A stretch of DNA of 62,173 nt from an uncultured Bacteroidales bacterium (lineage in GTDB: Bacteria; Bacteroidota; Bacteroidia; Bacteroidales; P3), in assembly GCA_900317955.1 (NCBI GenBank), contig ONIP01000011.1, positions 1 through 62,173 of the forward strand. The letters are read 5' to 3'. The stretch's first letter is position 1, and each line of letters opens with the position of its first letter. The notes under the pieces are model-generated. The model saw only the letters and a list, made by a program, of their open reading frames with translations, did no database searches and had not been told where the DNA came from. Shown piece by piece: positions 8,864-16,626 of the stretch. The position numbers and the translations under genes were made by a program.

Positions 8864-9319
8864 TCAATTTTCATTTTTCAAGATTTGTTCGGTGTGGTTC
8901 TTGGTGTTCACCTTGCCGATGGCGTCCACTATCACACCCTGTTCATCAATGATGTATGTGGTGCGCATGGTTCCCTCGGTCTCCTTGCCGTACATCTTCT
9001 TTTTCCCCCAAGCCTCGTAGGCTTTCAATATCGTTAAATCGGTGTCGGCAATGAGGGGGAAAGGCAGCTGGTATTTTTCTTTGAAACGGAGGTGCGACGC
9101 GGCCGAGTCACGGCTTACACCCACCACGGCATACCCCAGAGCAAGGAAACGCTCGTAATTATCGCGCAAGTCGCAGGCTTCGGCGGTGCAGCCCGGAGTG
9201 CTGTCTTTGGGATAGAAATAAAGCACCAGCTTCTTGCCGGCATAGTCGGTGAGGGAAATCTTCTTCCCGTTCTCGTCATAGCCCTCAAAATAAGGGGCCT
9301 TGGTACCAATCTGTAGCAT
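8864..9319 (-). CDS. bcp: Thioredoxin-dependent peroxiredoxin (BCP/PrxQ type)
   Basis: 151 aa, the usual length. It reduces hydroperoxides in the cytoplasm using thioredoxin. Seen: YFYPKDSTPGCTAEACDLRD, with peroxidatic Cys44 in TPGC and a second Cys49 five residues later (the PrxQ resolving position), plus Arg in TMRTTYIID. The gene ends 80 bases before the ZIP transporter start; no promoter box could be picked out upstream. Confidence 0.92.
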   Translation of the reverse strand: MLQIGTKAPYFEGYDENGKKISLTDYAGKKLVLYFYPKDSTPGCTAEACDLRDNYERFLALGYAVVGVSRDSAASHLRFKEKYQLPFPLIADTDLTILKAYEAWGKKKMYGKETEGTMRTTYIIDEQGVIVDAIGKVNTKNHTEQILKNEN

Positions 9320-9510
9320 AAAAACCTTTTTTCTCCATAACGCAATGCCCTTCCTTTTATTGAGTCCCGCTCAAAATTTTGTTCTTCCACAAGCGTTCCC
9401 TGCTTTCAATCTGTAATACAATTTCAGAACAAAGGTGATATGATTGTCGCACTATCGGAGTTATAATAGAATTGCGAAAAAATATTTTCGTTTGGTTGTA
9501 ACATTTTCGT

Positions 9511-9518
9511 TATTTTTG
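9511..9518 (+). promoter_or_regulatory. -7 promoter box (TATTTTTG) of the ECF sigma operon
   Basis: TATTTTTGCA about 20 bases before the sigma-factor ATG, with TTTG at 9491-9494 as a possible -33 element. Confidence 0.55.
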
Positions 9519-9537
9519 CATCTAATACGGGCAAAAG

Positions 9538-10065
9538 ATGCATAGGAAAATCCAGATAGAAGACAGTTCGATACGGGACACCGAGGCGGCGTTTGTCGAT
9601 ATGGTGAAGCGTCACGAGGCACTGATATACAAGGTGTGCCTTGCCTTCACACGTCAGTGTCGCGACGAGGTGGAGGACTTGAAGCAGGATATTCTGTGCA
9701 ATCTTTGGCATGGATATAAAGGGTTTAGGAAAGAGAGCAAAGAGAGCACCTGGATTTATAAGGTGGCACTGAACACCGGCTTGCAGTTCTACCACAGAAA
9801 CAAGCGGTTGCCCCTTACCGAAGAGCTGACTCCGCAGATGGCCGAGTGCTATATGGGAGAGGAGGAGGGTCTACAACTGGGCAGGATGTATGAGTTGATA
9901 CACCGGCTGGACGATGATGAGCAGAAACTTGTGATAATGTATTTGGATGATTTGAGCGGGAAAGAGATGGCAGAGGTGTTGGGAATATCGGAAGGGAATG
10001 TGAGGATAAAGATGTACCGGGTTAAAGAGAAACTCAAAAAAATGGCACAATATGAAAAGGACTGA
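9538..10065 (+). CDS. ECF-family RNA polymerase sigma factor
   Basis: 175 aa. Region 2 is seen as DEVEDLKQDILCNLWHGYKGF followed by STWIYKVALNTG (residues about 43-85), and region 4 as LSGKEMAEVLGISEGNVRIK (about 138-157), a helix-turn-helix that reads the -35 element. There is no region 1.1 or 3, as in ECF sigmas. Its last 14 bases overlap the next gene, a single-pass membrane protein, which is the usual sigma/anti-sigma arrangement. The target genes are probably the envelope genes that follow, though that is inference. Confidence 0.92.
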   Translation: MHRKIQIEDSSIRDTEAAFVDMVKRHEALIYKVCLAFTRQCRDEVEDLKQDILCNLWHGYKGFRKESKESTWIYKVALNTGLQFYHRNKRLPLTEELTPQMAECYMGEEEGLQLGRMYELIHRLDDDEQKLVIMYLDDLSGKEMAEVLGISEGNVRIKMYRVKEKLKKMAQYEKD

Positions 10066-10654
10066 TTTCGATTTGGATGAAATGCAACGGCTGTGGAAGA
10101 AACAGAGCAGTGCGCTGGAGGGGCACAGTCTCGTCAGCGAGGACGAGATTCGACGTGCCATGCAAAGCATACGTAAAGCCGAGGTGCGCCCGTTGCACCT
10201 ATGGCGAAGGGTCGCCGCAGTGGCCGCAGTGCTTATAGTGGCTGTCGTGGCAGTATGGCAACGCCCCGCACATCCCGACCCTCCACAGCTTGCCAAAGCA
10301 ACCCAAGTCCCTTGGAATAATCAGAATAATCAGAAAACTCAGAGTATTCCGATTATTCAGAATACTCCGAAAACCTCATCCCTTATAACCGAGTTGCCTG
10401 CCCAAAAGGAGGTCGAGAGCCTTGTGGTGTCAAAGACAGAGGAGTCGTCAGAGATAATGACTCCGGTAGTGGAGGAGGCCATTGACAAAACCCTCTTGGC
10501 CCAGGTTCCTGCCCCACAGAAAACTGTTTGGCCCAACCGTCAGACAACCACCGACACACTTACTGTCTATACCACGCGGTTGGTGCAGTACGCCCCCACT
10601 AAGCGCAAGTCGCTCTCCGAAACCCTCTTCGAGCCAGTTCTGGCCAGCCTATAG
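10052..10654 (+). CDS. Single-pass membrane protein, probable anti-sigma factor
   Basis: 200 aa. A charged cytoplasmic N-terminus (residues 1-50, DEMQRLWKKQSSALEG) precedes one membrane helix (about 51-70, VAAVAAVLIVAVVAVW) and a Pro/Thr/Gln-rich outside region. No zinc-binding ZAS motif (HxxxCxxC) is present, so the anti-sigma role rests on topology and the 14-base overlap with the sigma gene. Residues 89-109 are encoded by seven tandem 9-nt units (NNQ NNQ KTQ SIP IIQ NTP KTS), unlike the rest of the protein. Confidence 0.7.
   Translation: MKRTDFDLDEMQRLWKKQSSALEGHSLVSEDEIRRAMQSIRKAEVRPLHLWRRVAAVAAVLIVAVVAVWQRPAHPDPPQLAKATQVPWNNQNNQKTQSIPIIQNTPKTSSLITELPAQKEVESLVVSKTEESSEIMTPVVEEAIDKTLLAQVPAPQKTVWPNRQTTTDTLTVYTTRLVQYAPTKRKSLSETLFEPVLASL
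10316..10378 (+). repeat. 9-nt in-frame tandem repeat, seven units
   Basis: Units, one after another: AATAATCAG, AATAATCAG, AAAACTCAG, AGTATTCCG, ATTATTCAG, AATACTCCG, AAAACCTCA. The array is AT-rich inside a roughly 55% GC gene and is in phase with the codons. Neighbouring units also make partial inverted repeats (AGTATTC ... GAATACT). Confidence 0.8.
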
Positions 10655-10688
10655 AAAATAATAGAACAGAATTAATACATATAAAGCA

Positions 10689-12134
10689 ATGAAAAAGACA
10701 CTCTTATTAATCATGCTTGCAATAGCCGGGCTTACTGCCATGGCGCAATACCAGCCTGTGAGAATGGTGCAGCCGCTCAGCGTGTCGCACTACCGAAGCC
10801 TTGTTGTTAATGTGTTTGGCAATGGGCGTGTCAATGTAGTGCAGGATGTTGACGACTATGTGGTCTTCCATCTCTGTACGGCAGACGATACTGCCACCGT
10901 TCCCGACGGGATAATGAAAGTGTGGGACTCCGACTTTGGATATGGCAATATAGGGATAACAAGCTATCCTACAGTCCTCAATATAGAACTACATCTGAAA
11001 ACCGACAATCTCTATATTACGTCATGCGATTACAGCACTGTCAACCTCACCTCGGCAAACAACAGGGACTCCCTTGTCTATAACAGCCTGACGCTGCAGG
11101 CCGACGACCATGCCACCGTAATGACGGAAAGGCACGTCCACGTCGAGACAATAAGGCTGAGAGCCTCCTACTTCGGTCTTGTGCGTTGCTATAGTTATAC
11201 CAGTCCCTTATACGAAGAAACCCATTGGGGCAATGGAATCATCCGTGTCGGTGTGCGCAATGGAGATATTGACCATTCCATGGCAAAGGAAATGACCACT
11301 TTGGGCAACACTCGCATGTTGATGGTCAGATACAAACCCATCGAGCGGGTGCACCTCAGCCTCCTTGCCGGCTTCCACAACTGGGGTACCAGCCAGCTCA
11401 ATGGCCTTGCTGGAACGGAGTACGTTTTCGACTATCGCGATGTGGCCTATTGGGAGCGAAACGCTTGGGAGGACGCCGCCTCGGCGCGCACCACCCTCGG
11501 CAACCTGCAACTGGAGCTGTCGTATGACGTTGTCGCCCGCGAGCATTACACCATCAGCCTTGGTCTCGGCTATGAGCGGAACAGCTATCGTCTGCGCCAC
11601 TCCTTCGTGTCGTGGGTCGAGGCTACCGACATTCCTGTGCATACCAGTATGATAAATGCCACTCTCTACAACTATACAGGTTTCACCATCCTGCCTGAGA
11701 TAGGTGTGCTGTATAAAGGGCGCGACCAAGTCCCTGGCTCTTGGAGTACCCGTTTCACCACCAACTATCTTGCAATGCCCCTCCAGTTCACCTACCATGC
11801 CGACCGTCGCCACACCAAGGGCTTCCATGCCGGTGTGGCTGTGGTACCTGGCATGGCAATCTCTAAAGGAACGCTGACACGCCATTTTAGCGGCTACGGC
11901 GGAAAAACGTGGGTAAGTTATGACCCTGTTGCAGGCGATTCCACGTGGGGTTTTAAGCGCTACGATGTGCATGACGAGCAGTCTGTCAAGGTCAACGCCA
12001 AGGTGGACGTGCGGCTGACCGTAGGTTGGGCTAACTGGAGCGTGTTTCTGCAACTCGCCACTGTGCCCGTTCTGGCCGACGAGCGCACACTTGGCCTCTA
12101 TCCGATGAAACTGGGTGTCAGAATACAACTGTAG
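10689..12134 (+). CDS. Secreted outer-membrane protein with N-terminal adhesin-like domain
   Basis: 481 aa. Signal peptide MKKTLLLIMLAIAGLTAMAQ. Residues about 30-170 show the beta-helical pattern of putative auto-transporter adhesin domains (DUF2807-like: SLVVNVFGNGRVNVVQDVDD, then SLTLQADDHATVMTERHVHV). The C-terminal half has alternating hydrophobic strands and ends LGVRIQL, suggesting a membrane beta-barrel. No enzyme motif is visible. The gene follows the sigma/anti-sigma pair by 34 bases and is probably part of its operon. The family call is tentative. Confidence 0.6.
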   Translation: MKKTLLLIMLAIAGLTAMAQYQPVRMVQPLSVSHYRSLVVNVFGNGRVNVVQDVDDYVVFHLCTADDTATVPDGIMKVWDSDFGYGNIGITSYPTVLNIELHLKTDNLYITSCDYSTVNLTSANNRDSLVYNSLTLQADDHATVMTERHVHVETIRLRASYFGLVRCYSYTSPLYEETHWGNGIIRVGVRNGDIDHSMAKEMTTLGNTRMLMVRYKPIERVHLSLLAGFHNWGTSQLNGLAGTEYVFDYRDVAYWERNAWEDAASARTTLGNLQLELSYDVVAREHYTISLGLGYERNSYRLRHSFVSWVEATDIPVHTSMINATLYNYTGFTILPEIGVLYKGRDQVPGSWSTRFTTNYLAMPLQFTYHADRRHTKGFHAGVAVVPGMAISKGTLTRHFSGYGGKTWVSYDPVAGDSTWGFKRYDVHDEQSVKVNAKVDVRLTVGWANWSVFLQLATVPVLADERTLGLYPMKLGVRIQL

Positions 12135-12199
12135 GCAATGAAGAATTAAAACAAAAGAAAATAACAACGATGCAAACAAATATACAAAACACTATTGTC

Positions 12200-12799
12200 A
12201 TGAAAAAGGTGGTTATAATACTGATGATTGCTGCGGCAGTGGCGGGTCAGGCACAAGAAAAGAAAGGTTTTGTCTGGAAGAAAATGACAGTGGGCGCTGA
12301 GTTTGTCCATAATATCACCAAGGGATACCAATACAGCAATACCGCCATCCTGCTCGACCATCCCAACAACAGCGTCGATATCCGCGTGACGTATGACTTT
12401 GGCCGCTATTGGACGCTGGGGGCATACGGTGGTTTCCGCCTGTGCAGGACGACCACGCAGAGCAGTGAGCCGGTTCATGCCGACAACTACAGCGGAATCA
12501 TCAACACCACAACCTATGTCAATGAACCCCAAGCCATGTTTGGCATCGAAGCCGACCTGCACCTGTTGCCCCTCATTGGGGCGGACAGCCCTTGGTACGA
12601 CATCTACGCCATCGGGCGCATAGGCTCTACCACGCAAGACCTTGACGTTACCCTCGGCCTCGGTTTCGCCTACTGGCCGTGGAAATGGGGCTGCATCTAC
12701 GGCAATATCGGCACGGGGGCGGCAGGATTCCCCTACGGCTTCCTCGATGTGCAGGAATTTCGCTTCCAGTTGCGCACAGGCTTCAGTATCAGACTTTAA
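12200..12799 (+). CDS. Secreted outer-membrane beta-barrel-like protein of unknown function
   Basis: 199 aa. The ATG at 12200 gives a clean signal peptide (MKKVVIILMIAAAVAGQAQ); the ten codons upstream are not signal-like. The rest alternates aromatic and polar residues (TLGAYGGFRLCRTT, LDVTLGLGFAYWPWKWG) and ends FQLRTGFSIRL, as in small OmpA/OmpW-like barrels. It lies 65 bases after the preceding envelope gene in the sigma operon. No specific family was recognised. Confidence 0.6.
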   Translation: MKKVVIILMIAAAVAGQAQEKKGFVWKKMTVGAEFVHNITKGYQYSNTAILLDHPNNSVDIRVTYDFGRYWTLGAYGGFRLCRTTTQSSEPVHADNYSGIINTTTYVNEPQAMFGIEADLHLLPLIGADSPWYDIYAIGRIGSTTQDLDVTLGLGFAYWPWKWGCIYGNIGTGAAGFPYGFLDVQEFRFQLRTGFSIRL

Positions 12800-12828
12800 T
12801 TTACAGTAAATAATAACAAAACCAAAAG

Positions 12829-12851
12829 GTTGCGCCCGACACGTACAAGGG
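12829..12851 (+). repeat. Leader repeat copy A
   Basis: Starts GTTGCGCCCGACACGTA and ends AAGGG, eight bases before a lipoprotein ATG. Copy B at 13389-13411 matches at 20 of 23 positions. The GG-rich end sits where a ribosome-binding site would be. Confidence 0.75.
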
Positions 12852-12859
12852 ATTATGTA

Positions 12860-13243
12860 ATGAAAAAACTGTTTGTCATGCTGTTTGTTGCCACTTCGCT
12901 GTTGGCAGTGTCATGCAAAAAAGACACCACCGTTAAACTCACTGGTACCCAATGGGTAGGTAAGGTGACCATTGGTGAATTCAATGGCTCCTACATTATG
13001 TCGTTCCTTACGGATTCGACTGGCAAAATGGACGTTTCGTTGAGGGGCGGTGGTGAAGACGAGGACTTCACACTGCCGTTTACCTACACCTTCGACGGCA
13101 AAGAAACTGGTGTGCTGAATATAGAGGACGATATTGCTGACACTTTCCACTACAATTCAGAAAACAGCACTATCACCCTGTTTCTTAGTTCCGAAGAGGC
13201 GGAGGAACCGACCATAAGCAGCATTGTCTTCTACAAGAAGTAA
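12860..13243 (+). CDS. Small lipoprotein of unknown function
   Basis: 127 aa. Signal peptide with lipobox (SLLAVSC, Cys near residue 19), so it is a lipid-anchored periplasmic or surface protein. The mature part (TGTQWVGKVTIGEFNGSY) looks like a lipocalin-type beta sandwich seen in many Bacteroidales lipoproteins; no family is certain. The ATG at 12860 is used rather than the upstream start inside the leader repeat. It is the last gene of the sigma operon, with a new promoter at 13290 after it. Confidence 0.7.
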   Translation: MKKLFVMLFVATSLLAVSCKKDTTVKLTGTQWVGKVTIGEFNGSYIMSFLTDSTGKMDVSLRGGGEDEDFTLPFTYTFDGKETGVLNIEDDIADTFHYNSENSTITLFLSSEEAEEPTISSIVFYKK

Positions 13244-13289
13244 TTATCCTGTGCTCACCTTTTTTTCTTTGTATGTGAGAAAAAAAACG

Positions 13290-13297
13290 TATTTTTG
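13290..13297 (+). promoter_or_regulatory. -7 promoter box (TATTTTTG) for the 120-aa lipoprotein gene
   Basis: TATTTTTG with TTTG at 13268-13271, 18 bases upstream. The leader of about 120 bases contains a hairpin (GGGTGTA ... TACACGCC near 13323-13340) and leader repeat copy B. Confidence 0.65.
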
Positions 13298-13388
13298 TAC
13301 ATTCATTAGACTGAAGTCCGTAGGGTGTAAAATACACGCCAAGACTATTTGATAAGTTTAAAATTAAATTGTTATACCTAAATTAAAA

Positions 13389-13411
13389 GTTGCGCCCGGC
13401 ACGTATCAGGG
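13389..13411 (+). repeat. Leader repeat copy B
   Basis: Starts GTTGCGCCCGGCACGTA and ends CAGGG, nine bases before the next lipoprotein ATG. It is nearly identical to copy A at 12829-12851, in the same position relative to the start codon. Confidence 0.75.
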
Positions 13412-13420
13412 CAGTGAAAA

Positions 13421-13783
13421 ATGAAAAAAACATTATTGGTAGTTGCCATGTTGTTGGCAGTGGCTATGTTCTCAAGTTGTACTGGATACAGCTCCTTGAA
13501 CTACAAAACGCTCAACGAGACCCATGTCGTGCTTGACAAGGCTAATTTTGAGGTAATTGGTCAGGCAGAAGGCTCTTGGTCGGCAGAATATGTGCTTGGC
13601 TTTGGTGGCTATAAGAAAGAGACCTTGAAAGAGAATGCCATTCAGCAGATGTACAAGAATGCTAATTTGAAAAGCAGTCAGGCTATTATTAATGTGAATT
13701 ACAGCACTTCGGTGCGTACTGTTTTAGGCTTCTATACCGAGTATACAGTAACGGCTTACGGCACGATTATTGAGTTTAAATAG
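13421..13783 (+). CDS. Small lipoprotein (DUF6567-like)
   Basis: 120 aa. Lipoprotein signal (MFSSC, Cys20). The mature part, with VVLDKANFEVIGQAEGSWSA, an Ala/Lys helix (KENAIQQMYKNANLKSSQ) and VTAYGTIIEF at the end, resembles the DUF6567 group of Bacteroidota lipoproteins; function unknown. It has its own promoter, a 120-base leader carrying repeat copy B, and a strong terminator just after the stop. Confidence 0.75.
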   Translation: MKKTLLVVAMLLAVAMFSSCTGYSSLNYKTLNETHVVLDKANFEVIGQAEGSWSAEYVLGFGGYKKETLKENAIQQMYKNANLKSSQAIINVNYSTSVRTVLGFYTEYTVTAYGTIIEFK

Positions 13784-13804
13784 TCGTTTGTAGTCTGAGT
13801 AATT

Positions 13805-13848
13805 AAAAACCCGCAGGGATTTATGGTTCCTGCGGGTTTTTCTTTTTT
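13805..13848. terminator. Bidirectional rho-independent terminator
   Basis: Perfect 13-bp stem AAAAACCCGCAGG / CCTGCGGGTTTTT with an 11-base loop, a T-run on the right and A-run on the left. It serves the lipoprotein gene on the plus strand and the peptidase gene on the minus strand. Confidence 0.93.
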
Positions 13849-13890
13849 GTTGTTAGGTTGATATGTTTTTTGTTGATAGGTTGATGTTTT

Positions 13891-15120
13891 TTAGTGGGTT
13901 AGATTGAGCTTTTTCTTCATTTCGGGGGAAAGGGCGTCTTTGTGTATGAGGATGGTGATGGTTTTGTAGCGGAAATAGGCTTTGCTGGCAAAGAACATGC
14001 CTTTATATTCACCGTTGTAGGCGCCCCAACTGTTCTTGACCATGTAGTATTCGTTGCCCATTTGGTCTTTGGCGGTGCCGTAGATGAGCATTAGGTGGTC
14101 GTCGTTGGTTTCGTGGTTGTCCCAGCCCAATTGGCGTTCTTGCGGGGTGACCCACCGTTGGGGAGTGGGGCGGGAGGCGGATTCGTCGAGAATTTCTTTG
14201 GCAGTCATTCCAGTCCAGTGGGCGAGGTCGCTGCCTTTGAGGTCGGGAGTAGTCATATTGGTGGCGGGGAGTACGCAGAATCCGTTGCGGGAGTTCTGGC
14301 GGAAGCCGGGTTCGCTGACATCGCTGTCCCAGCCGACCGGATAGCCGTGGGCAATGGCATAGTCGGTGATGGCTATCAGTTCGTCGAGCGGCACATTGTA
14401 GGAGAGGTCATGACGCCAGTTGTCGGGGCTTTCAACGGCAAAGGTGGTGTAGAATGGGTAGTGGAGGAAGGAGGTGATTTGGATGTAGTCGTCGGCCTTC
14501 AGTCCGGTGGAGGCATAGAAGGATTGCGGGGTGTAGTTCTTGCCTTGATAGGTGAAGCGTTCGGGCGGAACGCCTAAGTAGACATCGTGCACAGCGCGGA
14601 TGGCTTTCATGCAGAGAAGTTGGTAGTTTTCATCGCTTTGCAGGCTGCTGTTTCCAGCGGCTGCTTTGACCATGGGGTTGACCATGGAGCTGAGTTCGCT
14701 GTGGTTGGAGATGGTGTCGCGGTACATGGCACCGGGACGCATGAACTCTTCAGGCACAAGACCGTAGCGTTCCATGCAGTGGAGAAGGTCGCCAAAGCAA
14801 CCTCCCTGAGTGAAGCTAATGTCGCCGTGGGTGCGGATGGATGTCATTGCACGGTCCATGTAGTCCCAGTAGGCGGTGTACATTTCGCTAAAGTCGTAGG
14901 TTCCTTTACCCATGCGAAGCAGTTCGGCTTCGATGAAAGCGGTGCCGCTATAGTCCCAACAGGTACCTGCCTTACCTTGGTTCTTGACGGAGGTAACAGG
15001 CAGTTCCTTGGTGATGGTGAATTTGTAGCCTTCGTTGTCTTTGGCTGACGGGGTGTTGGATTGTGCTGCAACAGCAGTGCCAAGCAGAAGGATGGCAAGG
15101 TAGGGGATTAATCTCTTCAT
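13891..15120 (-). CDS. Secreted C1-family cysteine peptidase (bleomycin hydrolase/aminopeptidase C-like)
   Basis: 409 aa. Signal peptide (MKRLIPYLAILLLGTAVAAQ) followed by a papain-fold peptidase. Catalytic residues are visible: Gln and Cys in KNQGKAGTCWDYSG (near 47-60), His in NDDHLMLIYG and Asn in MVKNSWGAYNGEYKG near the C-terminus. The order and spacing match peptidase C1B (bleomycin hydrolase), which is an aminopeptidase; here it is exported, probably trimming peptides in the periplasm. It has its own TAAATTTG promoter box and the terminator at 13805. Confidence 0.88.
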   Translation of the reverse strand: MKRLIPYLAILLLGTAVAAQSNTPSAKDNEGYKFTITKELPVTSVKNQGKAGTCWDYSGTAFIEAELLRMGKGTYDFSEMYTAYWDYMDRAMTSIRTHGDISFTQGGCFGDLLHCMERYGLVPEEFMRPGAMYRDTISNHSELSSMVNPMVKAAAGNSSLQSDENYQLLCMKAIRAVHDVYLGVPPERFTYQGKNYTPQSFYASTGLKADDYIQITSFLHYPFYTTFAVESPDNWRHDLSYNVPLDELIAITDYAIAHGYPVGWDSDVSEPGFRQNSRNGFCVLPATNMTTPDLKGSDLAHWTGMTAKEILDESASRPTPQRWVTPQERQLGWDNHETNDDHLMLIYGTAKDQMGNEYYMVKNSWGAYNGEYKGMFFASKAYFRYKTITILIHKDALSPEMKKKLNLTH

Positions 15121-15145
15121 ATACGGTGTTGTTTTTTTCAGGATG

Positions 15146-15153
15146 CAAATTTA
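15146..15153 (-). promoter_or_regulatory. -7 promoter box (TAAATTTG) of the C1 peptidase gene
   Basis: The minus strand reads TAAATTTGCATCC, 25 bases before the ATG at 15120. Confidence 0.5.
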
Positions 15154-15347
15154 CATAAAACCCTTGATATAAAAAGAGTTGTTGGGAAAAATAAATTTAT
15201 GTGGCGGATTATCACGGAGTTGCTGTATGGCGGTCAGGGATTAGGACTCTGTGATTTGCGCTTTGTATGGGTGGCAGATGCAAATTGTATGGGTTTGGAG
15301 GGTGAGCGAAGTTGTATTGTAGGAACAGCGTTGCTTGAGGGGTTGTT

Positions 15348-16616
15348 TTATTCGAAGGTAATATTGCCGGTGCCTGCACTGCGCTCGAGTTCAATCCAGG
15401 CAGTCATGCATTCGTGCATGCATTCGGCATAGGATTGTTGAAGTTCGTTGTAGGTATGTTGGGCGTTGATGACTTCGAGGAGGGAGGTCTCGCCGCGTTT
15501 GTAGGCATACATTTTGCCGGCAAGGACTTGACGGGCGTTGGTCAGGATGACGGATTTATATTCGGAGAGTCGGTCAAGGGCGGAGCGGTAGTTGTTGTAG
15601 GCTTTGATGATTTCGGCACGTGCTTGTTGCCTAACAATGTCGGTTTGTATGTTGGCTTGCTGGGCTCTGAATTGACCGGCGCGGATGTCGCTGCGGTTGA
15701 GGTTGGAGAAGGGGAGCGGAATGCTGACGCCGAGTGTGTAGCCGACGAATTCGGGGGCTGGAGCTTCTTCGTTGCGGACGCGGGTGTTGTAGTTGACGCC
15801 AAGGGCAAGGTCGATGTCGGGCAGACGGTCGCGGCGTATTTGGGTGAGTTCGCTTTGAGAGGCGAGGGCGAGGTGGCGTTGCTGGGCGATGTCAAGTCGT
15901 AGGCTGTCGGCATAGTGCAGAAGGTGGTCGAGGTTGTAGCTGCGCAGCGGGGTGGTAAGGTCGCCAGAGACGTTTTGTGTGGCGATGGAGGTGTTGCCCA
16001 TGAGCAGGTCGAGTTGGACAAGAGCGTTGCGGTAGTCGACCATAAGACTTAAGTAGTCTTGCTTGGCGATGTTGGCTTCGAGGTGGGTTTGCATGACATC
16101 GATTTCGGAGAGTTCGCCAGAGGCGTGGCGGAGGCTGTCACTGAGGTAAAGTGACTGCATGTTCTGTGCGTTCTGGAGTCCGATGTTGGCGAGGTCGCGT
16201 GCAAGGAGGGCATCGGCGTAGGCGAGGGAGGCTTCGGCGCGGAGGGTGAAGGCAAAGAGTCGGAGGCCTGCATCGGAGGCGTCGAGATTGTGGCGGGCAA
16301 CTTCGATACGGGCGGCACGTTTGCCTAAAGAGATGGTTTTGCTCAGTTCAAAACTGAGTGACTGACCCATGGCAATGTCCCAGTCGCTGTTGTTTCCATA
16401 TTCGGCAGAGAGTGTGGGGTCGGAATAGAGTTTCTTTGCCTCGGAGAGGTCGGCTTGGGAGACGGGGAGGTCGAGTTTGGCGGCGGCATAGTCGAGGTTG
16501 TGCTGCATTACCCGGTTGATGAAGGTGTTGTAGTCGAGATTCTGCCCCCAAAAGCGGAGGGGGGAGATGATGGCTGCAAGGGTGAGGGCTATGACGAGGA
16601 GTTTGTTGCGTTTCAT
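15348..16616 (-). CDS. TolC-family outer-membrane efflux protein
   Basis: 422 aa. Forms the outer-membrane channel of a tripartite pump. Signal sequence at the N-terminus, then two repeats of long helices typical of OEP proteins (LPVSQADLSEAKKLYSDPT; the second repeat begins near LRLDIAQQRHLALASQSEL, with GYTLGVSIPLPFSNLNR). The length is normal for CzcC/CusC-like members. It lies 10 bases after the RND gene and is the last gene of the efflux operon. Confidence 0.9.
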   Translation of the reverse strand: MKRNKLLVIALTLAAIISPLRFWGQNLDYNTFINRVMQHNLDYAAAKLDLPVSQADLSEAKKLYSDPTLSAEYGNNSDWDIAMGQSLSFELSKTISLGKRAARIEVARHNLDASDAGLRLFAFTLRAEASLAYADALLARDLANIGLQNAQNMQSLYLSDSLRHASGELSEIDVMQTHLEANIAKQDYLSLMVDYRNALVQLDLLMGNTSIATQNVSGDLTTPLRSYNLDHLLHYADSLRLDIAQQRHLALASQSELTQIRRDRLPDIDLALGVNYNTRVRNEEAPAPEFVGYTLGVSIPLPFSNLNRSDIRAGQFRAQQANIQTDIVRQQARAEIIKAYNNYRSALDRLSEYKSVILTNARQVLAGKMYAYKRGETSLLEVINAQHTYNELQQSYAECMHECMTAWIELERSAGTGNITFE

Positions 16617-16626
16617 GATTGCTATG

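Noticed and set aside
10316..10378. Inverted-repeat character of the 9-nt array as a possible terminator or attenuator
   Set aside because: It lies in the middle of a translated gene, lacks a T-run, and is better explained as a tandem repeat.
15199..15432. 77-codon plus-strand frame between the C1 peptidase and tolC
   Set aside because: It overlaps the tolC end antisense, with no signal, domain or promoter of its own.
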